A stretch of 64,000 bases of DNA from an uncultured Vampirovibrio sp. (lineage in GTDB: Bacteria; Cyanobacteriota; Vampirovibrionia; Gastranaerophilales; Gastranaerophilaceae), in the NCBI GenBank assembly GCA_910583875.1, contig CAJTXT010000003.1, forward strand, positions 62,001 to 126,000, in the 5' to 3' direction. Below the pieces are notes generated by a model. The model was not told the origin of the DNA and did not search any database. It saw only the letters and a program-made list of their open reading frames with translations. This document shows, piece after piece, positions 1 through 8,056 of this stretch; the first letter of the stretch is position 1, and each line of letters begins with the position of its first letter. Both the position numbers and the translations under genes were made by a program.

Positions 1-357
1 TGAAATAAATTTAAATCTTGTTATATCAAAGTGTTCATAATTTTTAGAAGTTTCTTTACATGAAAAAACGAGATATTTATTAATGATTTTTGTATCATTT
101 ATATCTATCTCTATTAAGTCTTTTTGTTTTAATTCTAAAAGAAATTCTTGAAGCTGATTTTCAACATTTCTTGAAGCTGAATATTCCCTAATTTTTGTAT
201 AATCTTTTGTTGAAATAATAGTAAACCATAAATCTGACATTACACCTTTTAATACATAATATATACAATTTTTTACATCTTCTATTATGCTGAAGGAGGT
301 TTTTGTTTCATAAAAATAAGTTTTAGAACATACCCAAGGTGTTATCGATAAATTCAT
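1..357 (-). CDS. PqqD-like (RiPP recognition element) protein, truncated by window edge
   Basis: The minus-strand frame from the ATG at 357 stays open for 119 codons to the window edge. The visible part has the shape of a PqqD-type winged helix: a short strand-rich segment (WVCSKTYFYE), then YYVLKGVMSDLWFTI in place of the usual 'YxLNxxAxxIW', then a helix ending in LQEFLLELKQKDLIEI, which matches the family's 'FLxxLxxxGLI' end. Such domains bind RiPP leader peptides and are often fused to radical SAM maturases. The residues after it (NYEHFDITRFKF) could be a linker into a larger enzyme outside the window. It starts 4 nt after the stop of the Cys-rich peptide gene with no Shine-Dalgarno of its own, suggesting coupled translation. 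The family call is from sequence shape only. Confidence 0.55.
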   Translation of the reverse strand, partial: MNLSITPWVCSKTYFYETKTSFSIIEDVKNCIYYVLKGVMSDLWFTIISTKDYTKIREYSASRNVENQLQEFLLELKQKDLIEIDINDTKIINKYLVFSCKETSKNYEHFDITRFKFIS

Positions 358-361
358 TTGA

Positions 362-547
362 TTATTTAACACAGTTATAATAGCCACCACATCTTCCGCA
401 ACTAGTATGGCAAGGTACAGCTAATTTAATAGAATCTTCATCTGGAATTTCAATTAATTCAGAAAACATTTCATTAATTTCTTTAATTGACATATTTCCA
501 ATAGCATCAAGTTCTTCATTATTGTTGTTGATGTTGTTATCTTCCAT
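362..547 (-). CDS. Putative RiPP precursor peptide with four-Cys C-terminal core
   Basis: A 61-residue peptide. The first ~44 residues are acidic, Asn/Glu-rich and Cys-free with an amphipathic helix (MSIKEINEMFSELIEI), like a leader peptide. The last 16 residues are PCHTSCGRCGGYYNCVK-like, with Cys46, Cys50, Cys53 and Cys59, Gly-rich and basic. This leader/core split is typical of ribosomally made, modified peptides. Its start overlaps the end of the upstream ATP-grasp gene by 11 nt, and the downstream PqqD-like gene follows by 4 nt, so the three form one transcription unit. The C-x3-C-x2-C spacing resembles a radical SAM cluster motif, but the protein is far too small for an enzyme. No known precursor family is recognised. 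A small zinc-binding protein is the main alternative. Confidence 0.55.
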   Translation of the reverse strand: MEDNNINNNNEELDAIGNMSIKEINEMFSELIEIPDEDSIKLAVPCHTSCGRCGGYYNCVK

Positions 548-1532
548 TTTTATTTCCTTTCAAATTTAACATATTTCCAAGCTTTATATTCCAATCTTTA
601 TATTTATCTGTAAAGTTATAAAATCCGGAATATGGTGTAAAAGTCATTTCTTCAAAATACAACTGACCATTATATGTCATCCAATCAACACGAACAAATT
701 TAAAGTCTTTACATAGTTCTTTGCTTAGTTCAACAGCTTTCTTTAAATTATCATCAACTTCTTCATTCACTACTTCTTCATATTCTTTTATTTTAAAATC
801 TATAGGCTTATAGTTTTCATCATAAGCGCTTACTTCATGTTTATCGTTTAATGAATGATTAACTTTTCGGAAAAGCTTGGGTTCTGAATTAAAACAATAT
901 ATTTCAATTGCTTCAGGCTCTTTTCTGCCTTCTTCAATCAGTAAAGGTTCAATGATTATTTTAGGAATAATGTTCTTATATTGAATTTCAAAGTCACTCC
1001 AACCAAAGAAACTTTGAATAAGCCAATTTTCCATTTGTACTTTTGTAAGTTTATAAATGATTTTGTTATCTAAATAGCCTTGTTTGTTTTTTACAACAAT
1101 ATGCCACTTACATCCGTGGTTACATTTTATGATAAATTTATCAGGCAAATTATCAAAATCAATTTCCTCAAAAGTATTACAAATTTGTAAAACAGGTTTT
1201 AAGTATTGTTCACCAATTTTTTCTTTTACCCAATCTCTAACAAGAACTTTATCAGTTAACTGTGCTTTGATTGGAAGATTATCATATAATTTTAACCATT
1301 GAATTTTTTCATTTATTGTCTTTGGATTACGTAAATTCAATTTTTTATCTGTTTTAAATAAATATGCTTTCTTTAAATGATTTGGATATTCTTTTTCATC
1401 CAATCTCATTAAATAAGTATACTCAAATATGGACTGACCAATATTTTTTCGACCATCCATGTATTTATTTGTTTTATTTTCAAAACTAAATTTTTCTTTT
1501 ATTGTGTCTATTATTGATTCTAACATTTTCAT
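537..1532 (-). CDS. TupA-like ATP-grasp family protein
   Basis: 331 residues matching the TupA-like ATP-grasp family (teichuronopeptide biosynthesis type). Recognisable blocks are NPKTINEKIQWLKLYD near residue 70, KFIIKCNHGCKW near 135, IIPKIIIEPLL near 190, YCFNSEPKLFRKV near 210, and FKFVRVDWM...YFEEMTFTPYSGF near 275-305, which carries the ATP/metal-binding acidic residues. Family members are often found in capsule or peptide-conjugation loci and probably form amide bonds. It is the first gene of a unit that continues into a Cys-rich peptide (11-nt overlap) and a PqqD-like protein, so a role in peptide modification is an attractive inference. A role in surface-polymer synthesis is the alternative. 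The ATG lies 6 nt after a -10 box, so the mRNA is probably leaderless. Confidence 0.7.
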   Translation of the reverse strand: MKMLESIIDTIKEKFSFENKTNKYMDGRKNIGQSIFEYTYLMRLDEKEYPNHLKKAYLFKTDKKLNLRNPKTINEKIQWLKLYDNLPIKAQLTDKVLVRDWVKEKIGEQYLKPVLQICNTFEEIDFDNLPDKFIIKCNHGCKWHIVVKNKQGYLDNKIIYKLTKVQMENWLIQSFFGWSDFEIQYKNIIPKIIIEPLLIEEGRKEPEAIEIYCFNSEPKLFRKVNHSLNDKHEVSAYDENYKPIDFKIKEYEEVVNEEVDDNLKKAVELSKELCKDFKFVRVDWMTYNGQLYFEEMTFTPYSGFYNFTDKYKDWNIKLGNMLNLKGNKNGR

Positions 1533-1538
1533 ATATTA

Positions 1539-1567
1539 ATTTTAACGTAGTTTCATATTTTTTGCAA
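1539..1567 (-). promoter_or_regulatory. Promoter of the RiPP-like unit (leaderless type)
   Basis: Reading the minus strand: TTGCAA (1567-1562), a 17-nt spacer, TAAAAT (1544-1539), six nucleotides, then the ATG at 1532. The expected transcription start coincides with the start codon. Confidence 0.5.
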
Positions 1568-1592
1568 CGGATATATAGATATATATTAAAAT

Positions 1593-1632
1593 AAAAAAGG
1601 AATTAGAAAATGCTAATTCCTTTTTTATTTTT
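1593..1632 (-). terminator. Rho-independent terminator of the M49-like peptidase gene
   Basis: The inverted repeat GGAATTAG/CTAATTCC (1599-1606 and 1613-1620) is flanked by A- and T-runs, directly after the peptidase stop codon on the minus strand. It also isolates the downstream RiPP-like unit. Confidence 0.75.
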
Positions 1633-3363
1633 TTATTTTTGTAACTTGTCTGCGAGCGGAGTAATTATCCTACCATTTAATGATTTATCTATTTCTTTTA
1701 ATTTCTTAGAAACATTTTCTATGTCTTTTGTCCAATGGAAATAATCATTAATAAATCTCTCGCCTCTATTAAAGTCTTGTGATAACTGGACTTCAATAAT
1801 TTCTGTAAGCATTTTTCTTGCAGTTGGTATCATTTTTTCTATATTGATATTAATGATACCTTCATTATTTACAGATAATGCACCTTCTTTAATAAAGAAG
1901 TATGCTTGCATAACAGTTCTAACTCTGTGTGCTTGCGAAAGTTCTGGTTTTGCTTTTAAGAAACAGTTAGCGCCAAATGTAACTAAAATTTGATTTTTTT
2001 CTTCTTCTGTATATACACCAGCATCTGTTAAGCAGTCTAATAAAGCTAAAGAACCCATATCTGCTTTATTTTCTTCAATTATATTCTTATATTTGCCTAG
2101 TGCTTCAGTTCCAGATTTTGGACCTAATGAGTGAACATTTTCATGCCCGATTGTAAACCAGTGGTCAGATTCCGGATTATAGTATTTATGAAGTTCTTGA
2201 TTTAAAGTCGCATCTAAACGTTTTTTTCTTCTTTCAAGTGCTTCAGGTGAATTGCTTGTTCTAACTTGTCTATGGTAAACATTTCTTCTTCCTCCTCCGA
2301 TAGTTAAGGATAATTTATCATTATTCGGAAGATTTTGAGCGATTGTTATACCTCCTCTATAAGAACCTTCATCACCTCTTAATGAAACAATATCAGCATC
2401 AACCATTGTTTGAAGGTTATCTTCATCGGAGGAGATATTTTGTTCATATTTTTCTTTTAACGGCATATTTTCTGCCATTAAAGGAAGATAATTTTTTACT
2501 TTTAATAAATCTTCTGTTCCTTTTTTATTCACTATTCCAACTCTAATACCGATTGAGTCTTTTGATATTGCAGTTATATTATTTTCTTCAAGCAGTTTTT
2601 TTAATTCTTCATCTTCAATAACGCTGCCTGTTAAAAGGTCTGCATATTGTTCTCTTGAAAGCGTAAATTCTAATGGAGTATCCTGTAATGATGCCCATTT
2701 TTTATCTGCATGAGCGTCCAGCATAGGGTCGTTTTCTCTTAAAGCTTTTGCTTGAAGAATTAAATATTCGTTAAAATCTTTATTTGTTGATGTTTTAGCG
2801 GCTTCTTCAAGTTCATTTGCTATTGCTGTAAATTCTTCTTTGAATTCTTCTGTATAGTCGAAAGCTTTTAATTTGTTTCCATCTCGTTTTACAATTGTTC
2901 TTTGGTTTAGGATTTTTTCGACTTCATCTTTTTCGCCATTTTTTAACATCTCTTTTAGGATTTTATGTAATTCTTCTTTTGATAAATCAGAAGGATAAAA
3001 AGCTTTACCTTCAAGAACTTTTGCTCCTTTTAAAAGAATAACGTGTTTAGATTCAGAGTCTATACCTATAATTCCTAATTGTGCATCAAATAAAATTTTT
3101 GTTAATTCAGCTTGTTTATTTCCTTTTTTTATTTCTTCTTCAAGATAATTAAGGAAAGGAATATTTAATTCGTTATCTTGTTTCATATAAACTATGTTTG
3201 CATAGTTTGCAGCTTTTACAAGATGTTTTAATGCTTCTTTATCGCCATCATCAAGATTTTGATATTCTTGAGCATCTTCTTTTAACATTTCCTTTTTTAT
3301 TAAGTAGTCTTTATGTGTTCTTTTTTCAAGTTCTTCTATTGTCAAATTTAGTTCAAAACTCAT
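1633..3363 (-). CDS. M49 (dipeptidyl peptidase III)-like zinc metallopeptidase
   Basis: 576 residues. A zinc site is visible as HENVHSLGP near residue 405, followed about 25 residues later by EENKADMGSLALLD. In the M49 family the pair is HELLGH plus EECRAD. Here the first motif is the shorter five-residue HExxH rather than the six-residue HExxGH, but its order and spacing to the EExxAD motif fit the family. The ~340 N-terminal residues are charged and helical. There is no signal peptide, so it is probably a cytosolic exopeptidase acting on short peptides. A ribosome-binding site (AAGGAGG) precedes the ATG. It is transcribed alone, with its own terminator. Confidence 0.65.
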   Translation of the reverse strand: MSFELNLTIEELEKRTHKDYLIKKEMLKEDAQEYQNLDDGDKEALKHLVKAANYANIVYMKQDNELNIPFLNYLEEEIKKGNKQAELTKILFDAQLGIIGIDSESKHVILLKGAKVLEGKAFYPSDLSKEELHKILKEMLKNGEKDEVEKILNQRTIVKRDGNKLKAFDYTEEFKEEFTAIANELEEAAKTSTNKDFNEYLILQAKALRENDPMLDAHADKKWASLQDTPLEFTLSREQYADLLTGSVIEDEELKKLLEENNITAISKDSIGIRVGIVNKKGTEDLLKVKNYLPLMAENMPLKEKYEQNISSDEDNLQTMVDADIVSLRGDEGSYRGGITIAQNLPNNDKLSLTIGGGRRNVYHRQVRTSNSPEALERRKKRLDATLNQELHKYYNPESDHWFTIGHENVHSLGPKSGTEALGKYKNIIEENKADMGSLALLDCLTDAGVYTEEEKNQILVTFGANCFLKAKPELSQAHRVRTVMQAYFFIKEGALSVNNEGIININIEKMIPTARKMLTEIIEVQLSQDFNRGERFINDYFHWTKDIENVSKKLKEIDKSLNGRIITPLADKLQK

Positions 3364-3425
3364 AATAAAACCTCCTTGTACTTATGATAGTACTCGTTTT
3401 TATTATTAACAATAATCTAAATATA

Positions 3426-5234
3426 CTATTGCTGAAGAATTACATCAGGTACTTCATAGTAATGACAGCTAGAACATTTTTCTTTTGCATAATAACTGCC
3501 TTCTACATTTGCAAATCTAGATTTGTAGTTTGCAATTACTTTTGAAGGTATTTTAGGATTTTTTATACAGAATGTATATGCTGTATCATTTTCATAAGTA
3601 TTAACCGCTTTTACTTTTACGAATCTTGAATCTTGATAATATAAAAGTATTGGTATAGAAGAGCTGGAAGCTGCATCTGTTATTTTATTATTAGTCCAAT
3701 ATTTTACATTAGTTTGATTTAATCCTAATGTTTTTAATATACCCATTAATTCCGGAATATTTGGTAATCTTCCTCCATTAGCATAACAATATGCATCTTT
3801 TTCATGTTTTGTTTTGTATACCGGAGTTTGATTTACTAAGTCAAAAGCAGGTGAACAAAAACTTTGCTGCCATATTTGTCTTTCTTGTGAAAGTGTTAGA
3901 TTCCCATATTCAGTAAATGGATAATAACAAAGTCTTATATTATTGCTTGCTCTATTTTGAATTCTGTTTGTAAATGCCGCATCGTTTGTTTCATATTCTC
4001 TTTTAATTGATAGTGTTGGATTATATGAATAACCGGCTTGCAAAAGCTCTTTTAAAACTTCAGGTGAAACTGCTTTTACACTAAAATTAACATGCTTCTT
4101 TTCTGAATTAACAAGTTCTTCTTCAATGGGTTGTTCTGTAATTTGCGTATTTTTTTTATTAGTTCCTATTATGTTTGTAAGCGAGTTCAAATCAAATGGT
4201 TTTTCGGCCATAGATTGTATAGTTTCTTTATTTTCTTTTTGCACATTTCTATAGAAGTAATTTTTATTAGAAAAACCTCTGTTTTCATTAACTGTAGCTA
4301 CACAATAAATAGAAGGACTCACATTTGCAGGTTTCCTTTCTATTTCGTAAGACATATTTTTAAAATGAAGTACAAGGTTATGTTTTCCGTCTTTATCACT
4401 TGTCCAATAATATTTATCTCCAAATGTATCAAATTTATTGAAAACAATATGATAAATTTCAAGATAATTTGGAACACGTGCATCCATTGCACGGCAAAAT
4501 CTTTCAGCTGATTCATAATCACTATAAGGAAAGGAGTCTGTTGTATAGAAAAATGGTACTTCAATTTTATCTTGTGCCATTTTCTTTTTTGAATAGGCAT
4601 TTATTTTTTCATTTAATTTTAAAAAGTTAGTAGAGTAATTTATTGTAAGTTTTGAACTTTTATATTTATTTTGAGATTCAAAACTATTTACTTTAATAAG
4701 TGAATTTATTCCGTTATACAGACAGAAAATTACAAATACTATAAAGAATAAAATAAGTAATATATTTGACTCTGATTTTTTATTTTTATTTGAACGCAGA
4801 CTGGGAATAATATATGCAGGTACAACAAAATACATAAAAACCCCTAAAAGAATTGAAGGGAAAAGCATTGCAATTGTACTCATAAAGAAAGTGAATATAA
4901 AGGTTACGTTTGCTGCTTCTTTATTTAGATTAATAAGAGAAACTGTACTTATTATTAAAATAATAAATAAAAATATGAAAAATACTGCAATACTAATAGG
5001 ATAATTAATATAAAAAGCTTCTTTTTTTAATGAATTCAAATCTTTTCTTATTAAACTAGTTAGTAAATATATATATAGGAAAAATAAAAATCCGTTTGAA
5101 TAAGCACTTATAATAGTAAAATTGTCTTTTGCCGTATCAAACCCAAAAAATATTAAAAGATTAGCTGCAATAATTAAAATAGTAATTAATATATTTAATT
5201 TTAATAGCTCTTTTGGTGTATTTGTTTTTTTCAT
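3426..5234 (-). CDS. Membrane protein with two DUF1566-like extracytoplasmic repeats
   Basis: 602 residues. Five hydrophobic helices lie in the first ~185 residues, followed by a ~415-residue soluble part. Two segments resemble the C-type-lectin-like fold of DUF1566/FGE-like domains: FCRAMDARVPNYLEIYHIV...YYWTSD near 245-275 and YCYANGGRLPNIPELMGIL...VKYWTNN near 485-520, each followed by a strand ending in YCV or FCI. The C-terminus has a Cys pair (KCSSCHYYEVPD). The fold in other bacteria often binds glycans or ligands. The function here is unknown. A GGA-type Shine-Dalgarno (AGCAGGAAAAAC) precedes the ATG. Confidence 0.5.
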   Translation of the reverse strand: MKKTNTPKELLKLNILITILIIAANLLIFFGFDTAKDNFTIISAYSNGFLFFLYIYLLTSLIRKDLNSLKKEAFYINYPISIAVFFIFLFIILIISTVSLINLNKEAANVTFIFTFFMSTIAMLFPSILLGVFMYFVVPAYIIPSLRSNKNKKSESNILLILFFIVFVIFCLYNGINSLIKVNSFESQNKYKSSKLTINYSTNFLKLNEKINAYSKKKMAQDKIEVPFFYTTDSFPYSDYESAERFCRAMDARVPNYLEIYHIVFNKFDTFGDKYYWTSDKDGKHNLVLHFKNMSYEIERKPANVSPSIYCVATVNENRGFSNKNYFYRNVQKENKETIQSMAEKPFDLNSLTNIIGTNKKNTQITEQPIEEELVNSEKKHVNFSVKAVSPEVLKELLQAGYSYNPTLSIKREYETNDAAFTNRIQNRASNNIRLCYYPFTEYGNLTLSQERQIWQQSFCSPAFDLVNQTPVYKTKHEKDAYCYANGGRLPNIPELMGILKTLGLNQTNVKYWTNNKITDAASSSSIPILLYYQDSRFVKVKAVNTYENDTAYTFCIKNPKIPSKVIANYKSRFANVEGSYYAKEKCSSCHYYEVPDVILQQ

Positions 5235-5325
5235 GTTTTTCCTGCTTTTATATTTTCTGAAAAATTATTTTTATATGAATATTATTATAGTATAATTAAT
5301 TGTGTAGTTGAGGGAAGGTTTTATT

Positions 5326-6309
5326 GTGAAAATTATACAAAAAGAAACATTGACAGAGCTTGCAAAAGAAGTCTTTCAGATAGAAGCCGATGCTGTTTTA
5401 AGATTAAAAGACAGATTAAATGATAATTTAGAACAAGCAATAAAAGTAATTATTAATTCAAAAGGACGTGTAATAGTTACGGGAATGGGTAAATCCGGTT
5501 TAATAGGCCGCAAGATTGCAGCTACACTTTCTTCAACAGGTACACCATCTTATTTTTTACATCCTGCTGAAAGTACACATGGTGATTCCGGAATAATTAC
5601 AAGAGAAGATGTTGTTATTGCTATTTCTAACAGCGGTGAAACAACTGAATTATTGAATCTTCTTCCTTTAATTAAAAGATTTGAAGTTCCTTTAATTGTT
5701 CTTGCAGGAAATCAAAATTCCACATTAGGAAAATGTGCAGATATCTATTTTGATATATCTGTGGAAAAAGAAGCTTGCCCGTTAGGCAAAGCCCCGACAG
5801 CAAGTACTACTGCAACGTTGGCAATGGGCGATGCTATTGCTGTATGTTTATTAAAACAAAGAGGATTTTCAACTGAAGATTTCCTTTTATATCATCCATC
5901 CGGTACACTCGGTAAAGGTGTTATATATGTTGTTTCTGATTTGATGATTAAAGATAAATCACTTTTGCCAATTGCACATGAAGATGATACCTTCCTTGAA
6001 ACAGTAGATTTGATTTCTAAAAAACGACTAGGTTGTGCTTTAATTGTTAATGATGAAAATAAATTAACAGGTTTGTTAACAGATGGTGATATAAGAAGAA
6101 TTTTATTAAGATATCCTGATGTTTCAGTTTTAAGAAATAAATCTGTTATGACTAAAAATCCAAAAACTATTTCTGCTGATTCAATGGCAACAAAGGCTCT
6201 TGCATTTATGGAAAAATATTCAATAACATCCTTAGCTGTATGTGATGAAAATAATACGCCAATGGGAATAATACATATTCATGATTTATTGAAAGCAGGT
6301 ATTGCATAA
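5326..6309 (+). CDS. kdsD: Arabinose-5-phosphate isomerase (KDO pathway)
   Basis: Interconverts ribulose-5-phosphate and arabinose-5-phosphate, the first committed step to the LPS sugar KDO. There is an N-terminal SIS domain (VTGMGKSGLIGRKIAATL near 48, HPAESTHGDSG near 80, ISNSGETTELL near 103) and two CBS domains over the last ~120 residues, the usual KdsD/KpsF architecture and length (about 327 aa). I choose the GTG at 5326, which has AGGGAAGG 7 nt upstream, over an in-frame TTG at 5308. A TATAAT sits at 5291-5296. The stop overlaps the start of kdsC by one base (TAATG). Confidence 0.9.
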   Translation: MKIIQKETLTELAKEVFQIEADAVLRLKDRLNDNLEQAIKVIINSKGRVIVTGMGKSGLIGRKIAATLSSTGTPSYFLHPAESTHGDSGIITREDVVIAISNSGETTELLNLLPLIKRFEVPLIVLAGNQNSTLGKCADIYFDISVEKEACPLGKAPTASTTATLAMGDAIAVCLLKQRGFSTEDFLLYHPSGTLGKGVIYVVSDLMIKDKSLLPIAHEDDTFLETVDLISKKRLGCALIVNDENKLTGLLTDGDIRRILLRYPDVSVLRNKSVMTKNPKTISADSMATKALAFMEKYSITSLAVCDENNTPMGIIHIHDLLKAGIA

Positions 6310-6815
6310 TGTTTAATTTAGATTTAAGAAATAAAGCACAAAAAATAAAACTTGTTGTATTTGATGTTGATGGGGTAATGACTGACGGCAGCATTACTTA
6401 TGATGAAAATGGCGTAGAATATAAAACTTTTAACGCAAAAGACGGTCAAGGAATTGTAATGATAACAAAAGCAGGAATTAAAACTGCAATTATTACTGCA
6501 AGAGAAAACGGAACAGTTAAACATCGTTTTGAAAATCTTGGAATGACAAAATTATATATGGGACAAAAAAATAAAATTATAGCTATGAAAGAAATGTTAG
6601 AAGAGTATAATCTTTCATTTTCTCAAGTTGCATATATGGGTGATGATTTACCAGATTTATGTATTTTACGCGAAGTAGGACTGGCATGCTGTCCTAGTGA
6701 TGCTGTTAAAGAAGTAAAAGATGTATGTCATTTTATATCTTCCAAACGCGGCGGCCGCGGTGCAGTTCGAGAATTAACAGATTTAATCTATAAGACACAG
6801 CATAAGACAGTTTAA
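6309..6815 (+). CDS. kdsC: 3-deoxy-D-manno-octulosonate 8-phosphate phosphatase
   Basis: A 168-residue HAD-superfamily phosphatase of the KdsC type, without a cap domain. It has the catalytic VFDVDGVMTDG near residue 17, a Thr/Ser motif in ITARENG, a Lys in MGQKNK, and MGDDLPDL near 115 as the distal Asp pair. It removes phosphate from KDO-8-P after KDO-8-P synthase. Translationally coupled to kdsD. The presence of both genes supports an LPS-bearing outer membrane. The stop codon merges into a long hairpin shared with the convergent coaX gene. Confidence 0.9.
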   Translation: MFNLDLRNKAQKIKLVVFDVDGVMTDGSITYDENGVEYKTFNAKDGQGIVMITKAGIKTAIITARENGTVKHRFENLGMTKLYMGQKNKIIAMKEMLEEYNLSFSQVAYMGDDLPDLCILREVGLACCPSDAVKEVKDVCHFISSKRGGRGAVRELTDLIYKTQHKTV

Positions 6816-6921
6816 TAAATAAAGAAAAACAGATAGAAATCTATTTCTCGTCCTGTGATTTTTAGATACCTAAAATCAATGGACTTCGAAATAAATTTCT
6901 ATCTGTTTTTCTTTATTTATT
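6814..6921. repeat. Long hairpin with conserved 40-nt core (copy 1)
   Basis: Two 34-bp arms (6814-6847 and 6888-6921, one mismatch) flank a 40-nt spacer (6848-6887) that starts TCGTCCTGTGATTT and ends AATCAATGGACTTC. The right arm includes the last codons and stop of coaX, so the left arm is an inverted copy of the coaX 3' end. The spacer recurs at 49361-49400 and 49497-49536, while the arms do not. It lies between convergent genes and may act as a two-way terminator. Confidence 0.85.
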
Positions 6922-7677
6922 CATATCAAAAAGAATTTTTGCACCTATCAAAGTTAAATCAGGACTAATATAATCAAATTTTCTTCTTAAGTATTTGCTG
7001 ATAACTGAAGAATATCCGCCGGTGGCAATGATTGTTGCTTTAGAACCGAGTTCATTTTCGCATTCTGATATAAGTCCGTCAATCATTGCAGCATGACCTC
7101 TAACAATACCGGATAACATAGCATCTATGGTATTTCGTCCTATAGCATGTTCTGGTGCTTCAATATTTAATTTAGGAAGTTTTGATGTTTTAGAACTTAA
7201 CGCTTCAGCTTGTATTTTCATACCGGCAGTAATAATTCCTCCGATAAATTCATTATTTTTATCCACAATATCAAAAGATGTAGCTGTTCCAAAGTCAACA
7301 ACAATTGCCGGTGCTGAATATAAATATGCTGCGGCACAAGCATTTGCTATTCTATCAGCTCCAACTTGAGACGGACTATCTGTTTTCAAAGTTACATTCA
7401 TTTTTAGTTTGTGTGAAACAACTAATGAGTCTATCCCCATATATTTTTTTAATGCTATTTGCAGTTTTTCTGTTAACTGTACAACAACACTTGAGATAAT
7501 AGCCTGATTTATTTGCTTTTCTGAATTTATTTCTTTTAATAAGTTCTTTAGAAAAACACCATACTCATCTTCTGTTCTTGTGATTTCTGTAGATAAGCGC
7601 CAGGAATGAATTATATTATTTCCGTCAAAAACGCCAAGTGTAATATTTGTATTACCTATATCAATTGTTAATAGCAT
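6913..7677 (-). CDS. coaX: Type III pantothenate kinase
   Basis: Phosphorylates pantothenate, the first step of coenzyme A synthesis. 254 residues, normal for CoaX. It has the ASKHA-fold phosphate motif DIGNTNITLGVF at the N-terminus, SQVGADRIANA near 105, VVDFGTATSFDIV near 128 and IATGGYSSVI near 215. A Shine-Dalgarno (AAAGGAAA) precedes the ATG. Together with panB and panC in this window it gives an almost complete route to phosphopantothenate. Its 3' end forms the right arm of a long hairpin. Confidence 0.92.
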   Translation of the reverse strand: MLLTIDIGNTNITLGVFDGNNIIHSWRLSTEITRTEDEYGVFLKNLLKEINSEKQINQAIISSVVVQLTEKLQIALKKYMGIDSLVVSHKLKMNVTLKTDSPSQVGADRIANACAAAYLYSAPAIVVDFGTATSFDIVDKNNEFIGGIITAGMKIQAEALSSKTSKLPKLNIEAPEHAIGRNTIDAMLSGIVRGHAAMIDGLISECENELGSKATIIATGGYSSVISKYLRRKFDYISPDLTLIGAKILFDMNK

Positions 7678-7758
7678 TGTATTTCCTTTTTTCTTATTCT
7701 ACCAAAAACAAATTTTATGCTACAATTAATGCTGTTGATACAGGTTGGAGTTGTTGTA

Positions 7759-8055
7759 ATGATAGATTTTTTAATACAAAGTTTTCATATAAAATCAATG
7801 AGTATTTATGAAGCAGGCATGTTAATATGCTTTGGTGCAAGCTGGCCTTTTGCAGTTATGAAAACATATAAAACAAAAAATGTTAAAGGAAAAAGCAGAC
7901 TGTTTTTAACTTTAATTATTCTCGGTTATGTTTTTGGAATGATTAATAAAATACTGAATTCTGTGGATATCGTTTTTTGGCTATATGTTATAAACTTATT
8001 ATTAGTTAGTACTGATTTTGTTTTCTGTTTAATGTACAGAAACAGAGAGGATTAA
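7759..8055 (+). CDS. PQ-loop-like small membrane protein
   Basis: 98 residues from the ATG at 7759, with GGAG 8 nt upstream. An upstream in-frame ATG at 7717 is rejected because it overlaps an extended -10 box (TGCTACAAT). Three hydrophobic helices are visible. The segment CFGASWPFAVMKTYKTKNVKGKS resembles the first repeat of PQ-loop/SWEET-like proteins common in Firmicutes. It may be a small transporter or sensor and probably needs to oligomerise. It starts a run of five genes with short gaps, including lspA and the pseudouridine synthase. Confidence 0.55.
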   Translation: MIDFLIQSFHIKSMSIYEAGMLICFGASWPFAVMKTYKTKNVKGKSRLFLTLIILGYVFGMINKILNSVDIVFWLYVINLLLVSTDFVFCLMYRNRED

Positions 8056-8056
8056 G

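Noticed and set aside
362-547. C-x3-C-x2-C pattern as a radical SAM iron-sulfur site
   Set aside because: The protein has only 61 residues and no barrel. The pattern is better read as part of a peptide core.
6848-6887. 40-nt core as an invertible promoter
   Set aside because: It contains no convincing -35/-10 pair in either direction, and the flanking genes converge on it.
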